Assembly: GCA_021209875.1 (NCBI GenBank)
Contig: JAGYVD010000002.1
Location: forward strand, 2,046,001 to 2,110,000
Direction: 5' to 3'
Source: Rosellinia necatrix
Taxonomy: Eukaryota > Ascomycota > Sordariomycetes > Xylariales > Xylariaceae
DNA length: 64,000 nt
Part shown: positions 1 to 11,169 of the stretch, piece by piece
Layout of the letters: the number at the start of each line of letters is the position of its first letter
Position numbering within the stretch: position 1 is the stretch's first letter
Program-made: the position numbers and the translations under genes
The notes under the pieces: generated by a model
The model's input: the letters and a program-made list of their open reading frames with translations, nothing else
Told to the model about the DNA's origin: nothing
The model's database searches: none

Positions 1-931
1 CGTAGCCCAGGCCGAGCGCCTCGCCGGCGAGCAGGCAGCGCTCCGCGTTCATGCCGTGGAGGATGATCTTGAAGCCCTGGTTCTCGGCCCCGATCAGCGC
101 GTCGGCGGGGATCCTGTAGCCGTCGAAGAACACCTCGTTGGCGTCGACGGCGCGGCCGCCCATCTTCTTGATCCTGCGCATGTCGAGGCCGCCGGCGTCC
201 CGGTCCAGGTCGATGCAGAACAGCGAGAGGCCCGCGCTCGGCTTCTCGGCTTCCTCCAGCGGGGTCGTCCGAGCTAGCAGCATCATCTTCCTCGCCACCT
301 GGGCGCACGTGATCCATATTTTCTGCCCGGTCACGCTGTACGAGCCGTCGTCCTGCTTTTTCGCAACCGTTCGCAGCCGCAGGGTGTCTAGCCCCGTGTT
401 GGGCTCCGTCACCCCGAAACATGTCCTCCACTTGCCCGAGATGATGTTGGGTATGGTGCTCTCCAGCTGCTCCTTAGTGCCGAACTTGGCCAGGGGCTGG
501 GTTGCGTATACATTTGCATGGATCGCCTGGGCGCCCGCCATGCCGGCGCCCGATTCGGCGATGGTCTGCATCATCATCGTAGCCTCGGATATGCCGAGTC
601 CGGCGCCTCCTAGAGACTCTGGTAGTGCAATCCCCAGCCAGCCGTCCTTGGCCAACGCAGCGTGGAATTCCTTCGGATCCTGCTCGCTCTGGTCGCGCTC
701 TTGCCAGTAGGTGTTGGGAAACCGTGAGCACACCGCGCTGACGGCATCCCTGACTGCCATCTGGTTTTCTGTGAACCCCGACATTTCCATGATTCTCTGA
801 CGCCGCGTCGTCGAGAAGGCATGGCGTCCGGCCGTGGCTACCACGACCCGAGCCGTTTTACGAGCTGCTAGCGATCTGCTAACTGCTGCGTTGCTCATAC
901 GCCAGATTCGGCACCCAATGGCCCCGGACAT
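1..931 (-). CDS. Acyl-CoA dehydrogenase, probably mitochondrial (partial, C-terminus outside window)
   Basis: Flavin-dependent dehydrogenation of an acyl-CoA to the 2-enoyl-CoA is the family reaction; the substrate cannot be told. The minus strand is open from an ATG at 931 (or the in-frame ATG at 898) to the window edge, giving 310 residues and lacking the C-terminal helical domain. The first ~48 residues are Arg/Ser/Ala-rich with no acidic residue and contain RHAFSTTRR, a typical fungal mitochondrial presequence. Then come the N-terminal helical domain, the IAESGAGMAGAQAIHANVY segment, the CFGVTEPNTGLDTLRL stretch (the place of the usual TEPxAGSD flavin/substrate loop, here with Leu-Asp) and the beta domain with GQKIWIT. 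The visible part ends in LHGMNAERCLLAGEALGLGY, which enters the catalytic half, so the catalytic base is not visible. No intron is seen. It is divergent from the CoA-transferase gene across an 897-bp gap, suggesting joint regulation (inference). Confidence 0.9.
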   Translation of the reverse strand, partial: MSGAIGCRIWRMSNAAVSRSLAARKTARVVVATAGRHAFSTTRRQRIMEMSGFTENQMAVRDAVSAVCSRFPNTYWQERDQSEQDPKEFHAALAKDGWLGIALPESLGGAGLGISEATMMMQTIAESGAGMAGAQAIHANVYATQPLAKFGTKEQLESTIPNIISGKWRTCFGVTEPNTGLDTLRLRTVAKKQDDGSYSVTGQKIWITCAQVARKMMLLARTTPLEEAEKPSAGLSLFCIDLDRDAGGLDMRRIKKMGGRAVDANEVFFDGYRIPADALIGAENQGFKIILHGMNAERCLLAGEALGLGY

Positions 932-1828
932 CGTCGGCAATACTCCCTTGGTAGACAAATAAAAGAACGTACGGAAAACTCTGGCCGGCGTCCCCGCATC
1001 GTGGTCAGTGCGATGGGGTTTGGAACGGTAGTGGGAGCAGTGGGAACAGTGGGAGCAGTGGGAGCAGTGGGAGTATTAGCTAGGGAACTCTAAAACTCAC
1101 GAACTATGAAGCAACCTTGGCGAAGTCACCTGAGCCTTCCTCGGCGACATCGCGCTCGAGACTGGGAATACGGCGGATATACCGCTGCCGGGACATTCTT
1201 CCCCACTACCAAGGCGCTGGGGCTGAGCTCCGTGGGGTATGTGCCGGCCTCACGCGTATGAGTGGTATGGGTGGTGCTCATGAATTCGGGTTACGTTTTT
1301 ACACATCTTCTCAAATGAGCTTAGCAAGACGTGACGAAATGCAACAAAGCCCACCTGTATCCCTCGGGGGTCCTGTTTCGACGCCAGTTTAGTCAAACAT
1401 TGATTACAGGGCCTATGCACTCAAAGGGTAACTCAACCGATACCGGCAATCACCACATTCGGCCTCAGATACCGTAGGTAGTAAGTAGGTAAGTAAGAAC
1501 CAAGGCCGCTACACTCATGGCTCTGATGTATAGTGACACTATACTACCGCCGGCGGAATGGACATGTGGTAGGCGGACGCCAGTGCCCCGGCTGGGATAC
1601 GCCAAGACTATTAAGAAATCTAGCATTCTCTAGCACACTATTAAGAAATTCACCCATAATTCTTCTGATGGTGACCGAACGTGCGACATATTGCGTATGA
1701 CGTCGGCAGATATACCGTTGTCATACTGAACACGGTTTGTCAGCCCCGGGCCGGCCGGGCCTCTTGCGACTTCACCAGCATATGAAATTGTCGGCCACGT
1801 CGGCGATTTCCCCTCGCTAGAATTCATT
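932..1828. promoter_or_regulatory. Shared divergent promoter of the acyl-CoA dehydrogenase and CoA-transferase genes
   Basis: This 897-bp gap lies between two outward-facing starts and must hold both promoters. It contains CCTCGG at 1139-1144 and 1362-1367, the core bound by the FarA/FarB-type fatty-acid-response regulators of filamentous ascomycetes, and a 9-bp minisatellite at 1031-1075. Small open frames here (for example 1117-1392) show no recognisable protein and are taken as chance. No TATA box is assigned with confidence, although TAAAAGAACG near 960 is AT-rich and close to the dehydrogenase start. Confidence 0.5.
1031..1075. repeat. 9-bp minisatellite, five units
   Basis: Five head-to-tail copies of GTGGGAGCA (units 2 and 5 each differ by one base) lie about 100-150 bp upstream of the acyl-CoA dehydrogenase start, inside the shared promoter. 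Copy number is likely to vary between strains; any effect on expression is unknown. Confidence 0.9.
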
Positions 1829-3154
1829 ATGGCCTTTCGAATACCGAAGCAACTATGGGCTTTCCCTTCCCGGTTGCACCGAATACCAAGTTATGGGACG
1901 GCGTCTCGATCCTCTAGAACATCGGTGTGTCCCTCGCTGTTAAGTCAAAGGGCGTATCTCGAGGCCAAACGGCAAGGCGGCCAACAAAGCGCCAGTATCA
2001 CTGCTGGATGCACACCACAAGATCTGCCGCTCAACGGCATCACCGTGGTTAGCCTCGAGCAAGCCATTGCCGCTCCGTTCTGCACTCGCCAGCTCGCGGA
2101 TCTAGGCGCCCGTGTCATCAAGGTCGAACGGCCGGGCGCGGGGGATTTCGCACGCGCGTACGACACGAGGGTCAACGGGTTGAGTTCGCATTTCGTGTGG
2201 ACGAACCGCTCGAAAGAGAGCCTGGCTCTCGACTTGAAGCAAGAGAAAGACCTCGGCGTGCTGAGGAGGCTAATCGGGAGGGCCGATGTCCTGGTGCAGA
2301 ACCTGGCGCCGGGCGCGGCGGACCGCCTGGGCGTCTCGTACGCGAAGCTCAAAGACGAACACCCATCTCTGATCTTTTGCGACATATCAGGCTACGGCGA
2401 CACCGGCCCCTACCGCGACAAGAAGGCCTACGACCTCCTCGTCCAGAGCGAGGCGGGCCTGCTCTCGATCACGGGCACCGAGACGGAACCCGTCAAGGTC
2501 GGCATCTCGATCGCGGACATCGCGTCCGGCATGTATGCTTACTCGGGCATCCTGGCCGCGCTGATAAAGCGAGGCAAGACCGGCCGGGGATCCAGGGTGG
2601 ACGTCTCGATGCTCGAGGCGATGGCGGAGTGGATGGGCTTCCCCATGTACTACGCCTACAAGGGACAGCCGGCGCCCAGCCCAACCGGCGCCTCGCACGC
2701 GGCAGTATACCCGTACGGCCCTTTCGAGACCGGCGGCGGCGGCTCGGTGATGCTAGGGGTGCAGAACGAGAGGGAGTGGGCCAGGCTCTGCGCCGAGGTC
2801 CTGGAGCGGCCGGAGCTGGCGGCGGACCCCCGGTTCGCGACCAACCCCCTGCGCTCGCGGAACCGCGGGGCGCTGCGGCGCATCATCCGCGACGCCTTCG
2901 CCGCCCTGCCGGCCGCGGAGGTGCGGCGGCGGCTCGACGGCGCCCAGATCGCCAACGCCCAGGTCAGGGACGTGCAGGGCCTGTGGGACCACGCCCAGCT
3001 GCGCGCGCGCGGGCGGTGGACCGAGGTCGAGACCCCCAACGGCCGCGTCCCGGCCCTGCTGCCCCCCGGCGTGGCGGAGGCGCGCATGGGCAGGGTCCCC
3101 GACGTCGGGGAACACAATGCGGAGATTCTGGCCGAGCTGGGCCTGGAACCGTAG
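1829..3154 (+). CDS. Class III CoA-transferase (CaiB/BaiF family), probably mitochondrial
   Basis: Family III enzymes move CoA between carboxylic acids through an aspartyl-CoA intermediate; relatives include formyl-CoA transferase and the mitochondrial succinyl-CoA:glutarate transferase SUGCT. The 441-residue single-exon frame shows the core from LPLNGITVVSLEQAIAAPF (about residue 67): a Rossmann-like segment, DLGARVIKVERPGAGD, NRSKESLALDLK, LVQNLAPGAADRLG, and the CDISGYGDTGPYRDKKAYDL block. The predicted catalytic Asp is D230 in KVGISIADIASG, aligned with Asp169 of formyl-CoA transferase from family knowledge. The first ~40 residues carry several Arg and no Asp or Glu, which suits a mitochondrial presequence. 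The coding sequence is markedly GC-rich compared with the DNA downstream. Substrate specificity cannot be inferred; the neighbouring acyl-CoA dehydrogenase hints at an acid that is activated and then oxidised. Confidence 0.9.
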   Translation: MAFRIPKQLWAFPSRLHRIPSYGTASRSSRTSVCPSLLSQRAYLEAKRQGGQQSASITAGCTPQDLPLNGITVVSLEQAIAAPFCTRQLADLGARVIKVERPGAGDFARAYDTRVNGLSSHFVWTNRSKESLALDLKQEKDLGVLRRLIGRADVLVQNLAPGAADRLGVSYAKLKDEHPSLIFCDISGYGDTGPYRDKKAYDLLVQSEAGLLSITGTETEPVKVGISIADIASGMYAYSGILAALIKRGKTGRGSRVDVSMLEAMAEWMGFPMYYAYKGQPAPSPTGASHAAVYPYGPFETGGGGSVMLGVQNEREWARLCAEVLERPELAADPRFATNPLRSRNRGALRRIIRDAFAALPAAEVRRRLDGAQIANAQVRDVQGLWDHAQLRARGRWTEVETPNGRVPALLPPGVAEARMGRVPDVGEHNAEILAELGLEP

Positions 3155-6100
3155 GGGAGCGTCACACCGGAAATGCGGTCGCACCAGGGCGTGTGTGAGT
3201 GTGTGCGTGTGCGTATGTATGCGTATGTATGCGTATGCTGCGGCAATGCATGCGAGATACGGGGATGGCCTGCCTAACCCAGGCGGCCTCCCTATCTTGA
3301 ACCCGCTGATCTGACTTGGCTGAAGGGAGGGGGGGGGGGCTACGTATTCGTGGATTGTCTCATCTCGAAATCCAGGCGTCGTCGGTGCTTGGGCCAGCTA
3401 AATAGGGAGGGCGAAGAAGGAATTTCCGCCAAATACTGGGCAGATTAGATTAAGACATATCATCATCCTCTGGGATCATGGCACAACGTTGATGCTTGTT
3501 GGTCACTATAGGGAGCCGAGGGAGTAGGGCGGACGGAGGCTTTTCTTCGGATTGATGGTTGGGCAGAGATGGCTTTGACGGCGAAACTAAATGTGATGTT
3601 ATAATCGGTTACCTAGTTAGTCTCCCTCGCCGGGTGTCGAATAGGATATGCTCGTGTTTTACCGGGTAAGGTATATTGGATTTGTAACGTTGGTTCACTC
3701 TATATTAAACGTAGTGAAGGGATCGTCTACCCTTGGGTCCTTTGGAAGGGATGCATGCTACTTGGGGCAAGCATCAAATGTAGAACTGCCAAGTACGTGC
3801 AAACTAACAATTCCCATTGCCATTCTCAGGCTGTTCGCCAGCAGTTGTAAGGCCACTCACACAAACTGCGAATAATGTGGCCGGGAAACTATTTCTTCTA
3901 AGAAGCCCCAGGCTATATACCTAGTGCTAAGGCGCGCATATTAATAATTAGACTGGCGATGGGATTATAGATGTCGAGCTTGCTTATTGAGGACGATGTC
4001 TTTTGCGCACCGGTTTCATGCTGAAGAGTTCGTATCAACCTACCCGGCGCGTCTTGACGGGATATAGACTAAAATCAAGCCCTTGTCTACTTAGCTCTAC
4101 TTAGCGGACCTGATTATGTACTAGGCGAAGCCTTCGTATCACACATTTGTATTCCTCAGGTGAAGTAGACTGCGTATTTACCAGAAAGGCAAGTTTACCA
4201 AGGTATTAGAATACAAGTGGTTATCTTCGTCCTGAGTAATATGATTACTCCAACTATCAGGATTAGTACATCAGTAGTACAGTCCCCAGTCAAGTCGGGG
4301 CTGTTCGTGCCAAGCGGGAAATATCCCACGTAGTGTATTGTAATGTATTGTATTTTATGATGATAATGTGGAGATTGTTGAGTAGGTTATAACCACATGC
4401 GAGTTGAAAGTCATATTCTTAGCGATCACGGTTGGTAGAGAAAGCCAGAAAATTCACACGTTTCGAGCGTCCTGCAAAGCGGAGAGAGGAGTTGATATTG
4501 TCAAGCATTCATTGAAATAAAATTAGATCGCCAACGCAACGTAGTATACTTATTGACGACTAGCGAACGGCTGCCTGCAAATGCACACTGGACCCGAAAA
4601 CCAGCCAGCCACCCTGCAATTACAGTATACAGTATACTAGAACATCGCGCTCCTTGAAGACAGTGGACCACAGTAACTAAGTACTTACATAGTAGGATCG
4701 TCGGCATAGCCCAAACTGCGCTTTGTATCCCCCTTGGCTAGATCATGCTGGCCAAGAATGGGATGTCAGTGCTTTTCCAGTTAATCTAGAGATTGTCAAT
4801 TGACAAGATGACTGTTTAACGAGTGAGTCGGCTATTGTCTCCTATACGAGCAAAGGAGCTCACATGCAATCTCTTTCCAATCAACCAGTGCAGCGCCCGA
4901 AAACTTGACAGCCGGAGTCCGAACGGCGGAATAGCAGCTATGCGGTGCACTGGCAACATGGGATCGCGCTATCCTGTTTTTGCCGAGGCTTGTCTCGTAC
5001 CAGCTCGCCTAATCCGACTGTTAGAGGAACAGCTGGTGCGGCCGCCGTGGCGACCAGGCTCGCGAGGACCTGTATGGAACGCATGGTATGGGCTCACCCT
5101 GCACTAAAGCAAGTGGGCGTCAGAATTGGTGAGGAGCAACAGACCTGTCAATGTAGGGCTGCGAAATAAGTTGGATCCTCGAATTGTGGCGCTTCAGGGC
5201 CGATCTAGATCTGATAGCCCTTATAGATACCAACTGTTTATATCTATATGCGAGCTCGATGGTGCCGGGGGAGGGGAGGGAGGGAGGGGGCTCAAAAAAC
5301 CCCGCGTGACGTTGGATGCTGAGATGGACGACGTGTTGCTTATGTACGGCGCTGATAGCAAAGCCGAGCCATCGGTCATACTCACGCCCTGATGCTTTCA
5401 TTGTGCGGTGATCCGATGTTATCCTGTCCATGGCCAGGTGTGTTGTCGCATCTCGCTTATATCAGGATGAACTGGGACGATGCTGTTCCCTTCTGACTCC
5501 CTAGGCGCTTGGCCTCGAATGGTGGTGGTGAACGGCGGGGCTTTAATGGTTAGAATAGGAAAATAATCACTCATGTTTTCTGTGGTATATTGGACTTATT
5601 CGCAGAACCTAGGACGGTATGGCCACGGAGAGATGACTGTCAGTATGGTTCATTTATCGCCACAGAGGAGCCTCTAAGGCGACACGAGATATCGAACACC
5701 TCAGCAGTCTCAGCAAGGCTGAGGGGCACGGGTTCACAATAGAATGCAGATAGTGCCGTAAAAACACGAGCTGGGATCGTGCCAAGTGGGGGAGGCGAGC
5801 AGAGTATACCAACCACGGCCGGCTAGCCTTGTCCGATCGGTGTTCAGAACATTCCATTTGGCTCTTAGAGCAGAGCTATTGCTACGGGCCTCTTGATCAC
5901 GTTTTAATAAAGATTGATAGTGCGAGAGCATCAATTGTGGCACGAATTTGTGCGTGACCCAGGGCTGGATGAAGACAGCCTAGCTATAGCTGGGCGACAA
6001 CAAGGGTGGATACGGACACATACTTGCATTACTCATTGACAGAATAGTCTGCTGGAAAATAAGGCCAAGGAGAAAATTACCCGATGCGGTCAGACGAAAG

Positions 6101-6834
6101 GCAAATAGGCAGGTTTCATTGGTCGGTGGGGGAGAAGAATAGGTGGCAACAGTTTGTTGAACCTACAAGCCGCTTGTGCATCTTTAATACTACCTATTGT
6201 TTCCTTAGACCGCTGGGCCTCTGAATCTCTCCCCGAGTTTGAGTTGTACGCTGTGTGTGGTAGAGTATTGGGTGATCCTTTGTTAATTATACACACCCGA
6301 TTCTAGGTTCATGTAGGGAGGTTACTGAAATATTCAACTCTTCTCCTCATTGAATAACTTCGAGGCGAAACTAGCCCTTCAACTTTTATACATAGCTAGC
6401 CACCTAATAACGCCAACTCGGGTGCTAACACGAGACATCGAGAATAGGATACCAACGTCGTGGTCTATTAATTCGTACACTGTAAAACTGTCAACGCCTG
6501 AGCTCGAGTACGAATCATGGCTCGAAAGACTCTGCCCATGTCTCGTCTTAGAGGCGTTGATCCTTGAATAAAGCAAGGCATCAACTAGGGTATTGCTCTG
6601 CCTTGCCGAACTAAATTTTCTGCTTCCTGTACACATGCAACAAGTCATGCCCTGCCGAACTGTTTCCGATGGAACGCCTCGATTGAACGCCGTCAAGCAA
6701 TATTCCCGAAAGAAAAAAAGCGCGCTGGTGCATCCCTTCGTACAGCGCACATAAAACACACAGATGTAGCCTCATACCTTCTAAGGTCGGAGTCGACCTA
6801 ACCAACAAGGTGACGTCTAGTTGATACCGAGAGA
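3155..6834. other. Gene-poor intergenic region (3.7 kb)
   Basis: No frame here resembles a known protein, and the longest (about 126 codons near 6379-6759, minus) lies in what should be the 3' UTR of the SWI/SNF gene. The start contains a TG/CGTATG simple repeat (about 3190-3237) and a G-run near 3329-3338. The middle is rich in TA steps and TTAG/CTAG words, compatible with old, mutated repeat DNA, but no element boundary can be drawn. One copy of the octamer GTAGTGTA that is enriched at 29.5-34.1 kb lies at 4330-4337. Confidence 0.5.
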
Positions 6835-9800
6835 TCACTCCCCATCACTAAAGCTGCTAGCAATGCCCCCATTAAGCTGATTGATGCCATTGGTCACCAA
6901 CTTTATTCTTGTTGTATTGGTGGACGGTTGTGGGGTCCCCGCGCTGGTCGTAGGGGGCGCAGAACCCGAGGGATCCTCTAGATCTAGGAGCTGGGGGTTC
7001 TCATTGAGTTCATCTTGAGCCCCGTCATTGAAAAATTTCTATACTAATTAGTGGAATGACGGCAAGCTAGATGAAGATAAACTTACCTCCATGACATTGG
7101 CGTCTGAATACAGAAGACTACCATCTTCATTGTATGTTCTACAGTTGTTGCACATTAATGTTATGTCTTTGCGCATGTCATTGATGCTGTTATATTCCTC
7201 CTTCTTAATCTTTGCCTGTATCTGATTCATGCAGATAGGGCTTTGAATGAGGACGTAGTAATCGCCGTAGTCGCGCTTTGATGGTAACTTGACGAAGGGA
7301 CCTATGATTAGTCGTTTTGCCGGTCCTTCGTCTTCGTCGTCCTCGATTGGTTCATCCGGCGGGAAGTCAACCTCTAATGCCATCAAGCCTTCGTATAGGT
7401 TGCGAAGGCTCTTCTGTAGAACGGCACGCACATCTGCAGAGATCCGGGACTCGGCGGCCGTCGCTTTTGCGCGGCCTTGTGGCCCGCGGCGTTTCTTAGC
7501 TGGAGGCTCCCCATCATCGTCTTCCGCTTTGCGTTTGTCATTTTTACTTCCTGGCTTACGGCCTCGTTTCTTAGGAGGGGTCTCTGCTTCCTCAGTACTA
7601 GCGCGACTGGCCGTGGGCGAGCCGACGCTGGATGCATTCGTTACAGCAAGTCTTTTAAGCTTGTTACTTTCTCGTTTATTCTTCCGTGCTTGTTTTCTTG
7701 CGGCAGCAGCCTCTGGAGAATCGTCGTCATCATCGACAGCCATAAGCCATTGCTCCTCCGTTAGGCCGTCGTCGTACTTCACACGGGTACGCTCACGTGC
7801 ACCACGGCCAAGGGTTTCTTCTTGCTCGTCTGGCTCGGGGTTACCTTCATTCAGGTAAATATCGGGAAGTTCATTCTCCGCCATGAGTCGAGGCATGCGC
7901 TTGGATCCCGCACCTGTGCCGTATATGGAATCTCTTGCCCGATCTTCGTCCAACTTTTGGAACGTAGTATATTCATCTTCGTTGCGTGCCAAGAGCAGGT
8001 TCAGCTCCTCATCATCCATTTCATCTTGCTCGCCTGATTCTGTCATATCTGCGCTCTCTAGAAGTGTTCGCAGCATGGCATCACGATCAGTTTCCGATGA
8101 TTTATTATCAAAGCGACCGGCTTGAATAACCTTGCCGTCCAAGTCTAGTTTGTACCTTGCTCGCTCAAGGATTTTCTCCTCAACTGAGTTAGAGCTAATT
8201 AACCGCAAGATACGTACTTCGTTTTTCTGCCCAATACGATGGGCACGATCTTGGGCCTGCAGATCTTGATGAGGATTCCAATCCGAATCGTAAATGATAA
8301 CAGTGTCTGCGGTCTGCAAGTTCAAGCCCAACCCACCAGCACGAGTAGAGAGTAGAAACATGAAGTAAGGGGAGTCTGGTGCATTGAAAGTTTTCAACAA
8401 GTCGGATCGGTCCTCCGATTTAGTGGTTCCATCTAATCGCAGATATTGGATGCCTCGGAAGCGAAGAAAGTCTTCCATGATATCCATGATAGCAGTCATT
8501 TGGAAGAACATGAGAACTCGATGGCCCGTTACCTTGTATTTTGGCAGAATACGATCCAGTAATTCGAATTTGCCAGATGTACGCCACAACAGGTCGTTAC
8601 TCGTATTCATCGGATTCATTTGATTTTCAACTTCGTCAAAAACAAATGGATGATTACAAAGCTTCCGGAGTTGCATGATCATGTTGCTCAGGCCTCGGAC
8701 ACCCGTCTTACCACCCTTGCCGTCGCTGACAGCAATCTTTTGGTGCGTAACCATTTGCTTGTAAAGACGAGTTTGCAAGGCAGAGAATTTGCACTTGATA
8801 ACCTTCTCCGTCTTATCTGGGAGATCCTTTTCTACATCTTTCTTCAGACGTCGGAGGAGGAATGGCCGCAATACCTTGTGAAGACGCCGAATAACAAGAA
8901 TCTGCTCTTCTTCATTGAGCTCCATCTTATCCTGCCCACCTGTATTGGCAAATGGCGTATTGAACCATTCATCAAACGTCTTCACAGATTTGAAGATGTT
9001 TGGAAGGACAAAGTTGAGCATGGCCCAAAGCTCCGAAAGATTATTCTGCAGTGGTGTGCCTGTCAGAATGAGACGGAAACGGGTATTATAGTACTGAGAT
9101 ATAGTGGCACTCAGTTTCGAGTTTGAATTCTTCATGCGATGACCTTCGTCGATTATCATATGGAACCATTTAATTTTGCTCAAAATGGGGCGGTCTTTGA
9201 TGATGTATTCGTAGGTTGTGAGCAGTACCTGGAAAGTCCCCTGCCGAATCTTTTCTTGTTGCTGTTTCCGTGCATTTGGGGGTCCCTTATAGACTATACG
9301 AGAAACAGAGGGGGCCCATTTCTCGAACTCTAGATTCCAATTCGTAAGTGTGCTGAGTGGAACAATGACTAGATAGGGGCCTTGCTGTGCCTTGCGCTCA
9401 ATGAGATAGGTGACTAAGCTGATGGTCTGAATCGTTTTGCCGAGACCCATTTCGTCAGCAAGAATACCGTTCAGGTTGTTATTGTAAAGGGACAACATCC
9501 ACTGCAACCCCTTGATCTGGTACTCCTTCAGAGTACCACCGACAAGAATATTAGCTTGTTCTGTGACCTCTTCCCTGACACGATGGGCCACCGCGTAGTA
9601 GTCAATCTTGTGATCAGCTTCCTCGTCTTCTTCGTAGACATCGCTCTCTTCTTCGGGGGCCATCTCATCCCCGTAGCGCTCTGCAGCTTGGCGCTGCTGA
9701 GCTTTGACAGATGAGGCGAGCTGATGCAAGAAGCCATCGGTCTGTTTGAGTAGATGGGTGATACGAGTGTCCTTGGCCTGGTCAAGGAGCTTGAGATAGG

Positions 9801-11169
9801 CCTCTTCATCGTTGGCTTTAAGAGCTTGCAGACGTTGCTTGGCCGTACGCTCGATACGTTTCTGCTCTTCCTTCTCGATGTTGAGGTGGTGGGCGAGCAT
9901 CGCCCGACCTATTCTCGTCATTTTCGTCTTGGAGGCTGCCGCGGTAGTGTGGATATCGGATTTGTGCTGTTGAACGGATTGAAGGAAGTCAATATGTTTC
10001 TTCTTCTCGCGATGCTCACGGGCATCACGCTGTTGTTTTTCAAGCTTCTCTGTGATTCGAGCCTCTCTGACACTTTGCTTTTTTGTTCGGCGGTACTGGC
10101 TTCTGTTAGTCGTCATGGCCAGATTGTCATAATGCATCATTGAACGGCCGATCTTCTCGCGCAATGCCCGCTGCTTTGAGTATAAGCTGAGAGCTTTCAA
10201 CTCAATTATTGCTTTCCGCTTAAGCGTGTCGTCGGGGTCTAACGCGTCTTTGGTTGTGTCCCAATGAGCAATATTGCCTGGCATGGCTTTCAGTTCAGCA
10301 TATCGAGCCGCCATGCGATTGTATACAATAATCTCGCGTTCGTGCCTCAACTGTTCGAAGTCGATACCGGTAGGAAAGATGCTAGGGATTATTAGACGAT
10401 GTTTGCGCTGTCCATGATCGAAATAACTGATGTCTTTCCGAACAAGACCAGTTTCATACGGCGACTTCACACTCTTATACGTCTTTGCTTTCGGAATGGC
10501 TGGGGCCTGGCTCTCAACTTCCTCTTCTACCGGGGCGGGCTCTGCTTTATTTGCATCTGCACCTGATATGGCAGCGGGTGTGGGGACTGAGGGGGCTTGT
10601 GTCGACTGTTCGGCAACCGCCTGTCGTCGTTGTCGCTGGTTGCTGAGTGCCTGTTGCATCTGGTACGGCACACCATTGTTCTTGCCGAGTAATTTGAATG
10701 CAGCAATTTGTTGCCTTAGCAAGGCCAGTTGTGGGGGAGAGAAGTGAGCTGAGGTTAGCGTGGTCGAAGGAGACGAGGTACCGGTCTGACCTGTAGGGCC
10801 GGGAGCAGTCGAGACGGCCAAGGGGTTCATGGAAGATGATGACTGGGGAGGTTGAACCGGTTGGGCTCCGTTGATAGGACCATTCGGAATATTCTGCACT
10901 CTTTGTGATTGCATGCGCAACTGTTGCTGCTGGACCTTGGCTAGGAACTGGCTTATTTTTATGAATTCCGGGTCATTTTGAGCAACTCCCTGCTTCTTCA
11001 TCTGATGAAATTTCTAACCCAGAGGTCAGCACGACGACGCGGACGAGGGGGTTAAGGTAGCCAGAGGCCACACAGAGTAACGAACCGTGTACATCTCCTG
11101 CACCTGCGCATGAGCAAGGGGCACTTGACCCGGATGCTGCACGGCGGGGGCCTGCTGAACAGATGCCAT
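6835..11169 (-). CDS. SNF2: SWI/SNF-family chromatin-remodelling ATPase (SNF2/STH1/Brahma type)
   Basis: This is the catalytic ATPase of a SWI/SNF- or RSC-type nucleosome remodeller, acting in the nucleus. Proposed exons are 11169-11086, 11013-7087 and 7038-6835, giving 1404 residues. The introns are 72 nt (donor GTTCGT, branch CTGAC, acceptor TTAG) and 48 nt (donor GTAAGT, branch CTAAT, acceptor TATAG), both phase 0. Domains in order: QLQ at about 120-155, an HSA-type basic helical segment at about 330-410, the ATPase with Walker A in ADEMGLGKT at about 547-555 and the DEGH box at about 650-653, and the helicase C lobe with STRAGGLGLNLQTAD and QAQDRAHRIGQ. An SnAC-like region follows at about 1015-1090, then an AT-hook KKRGRKPGSK near 1175 and a C-terminal bromodomain from about 1217. 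Removing the last intron extends the tail to end GIASSFSDGE. SNF2 versus STH1 orthology cannot be settled by eye. Confidence 0.95.

Noticed and set aside
1117..1392. 91-codon frame in the acyl-CoA divergent promoter
   Set aside because: No homology recognised; it lies between two opposed starts and contains the CCTCGG elements.
6379..6759. 126-codon minus-strand frame downstream of the SWI/SNF stop
   Set aside because: Cys/Ser-rich with no domain; lies in the expected 3' UTR and cannot be joined in frame to the ATPase gene without losing its natural stop at 6835.
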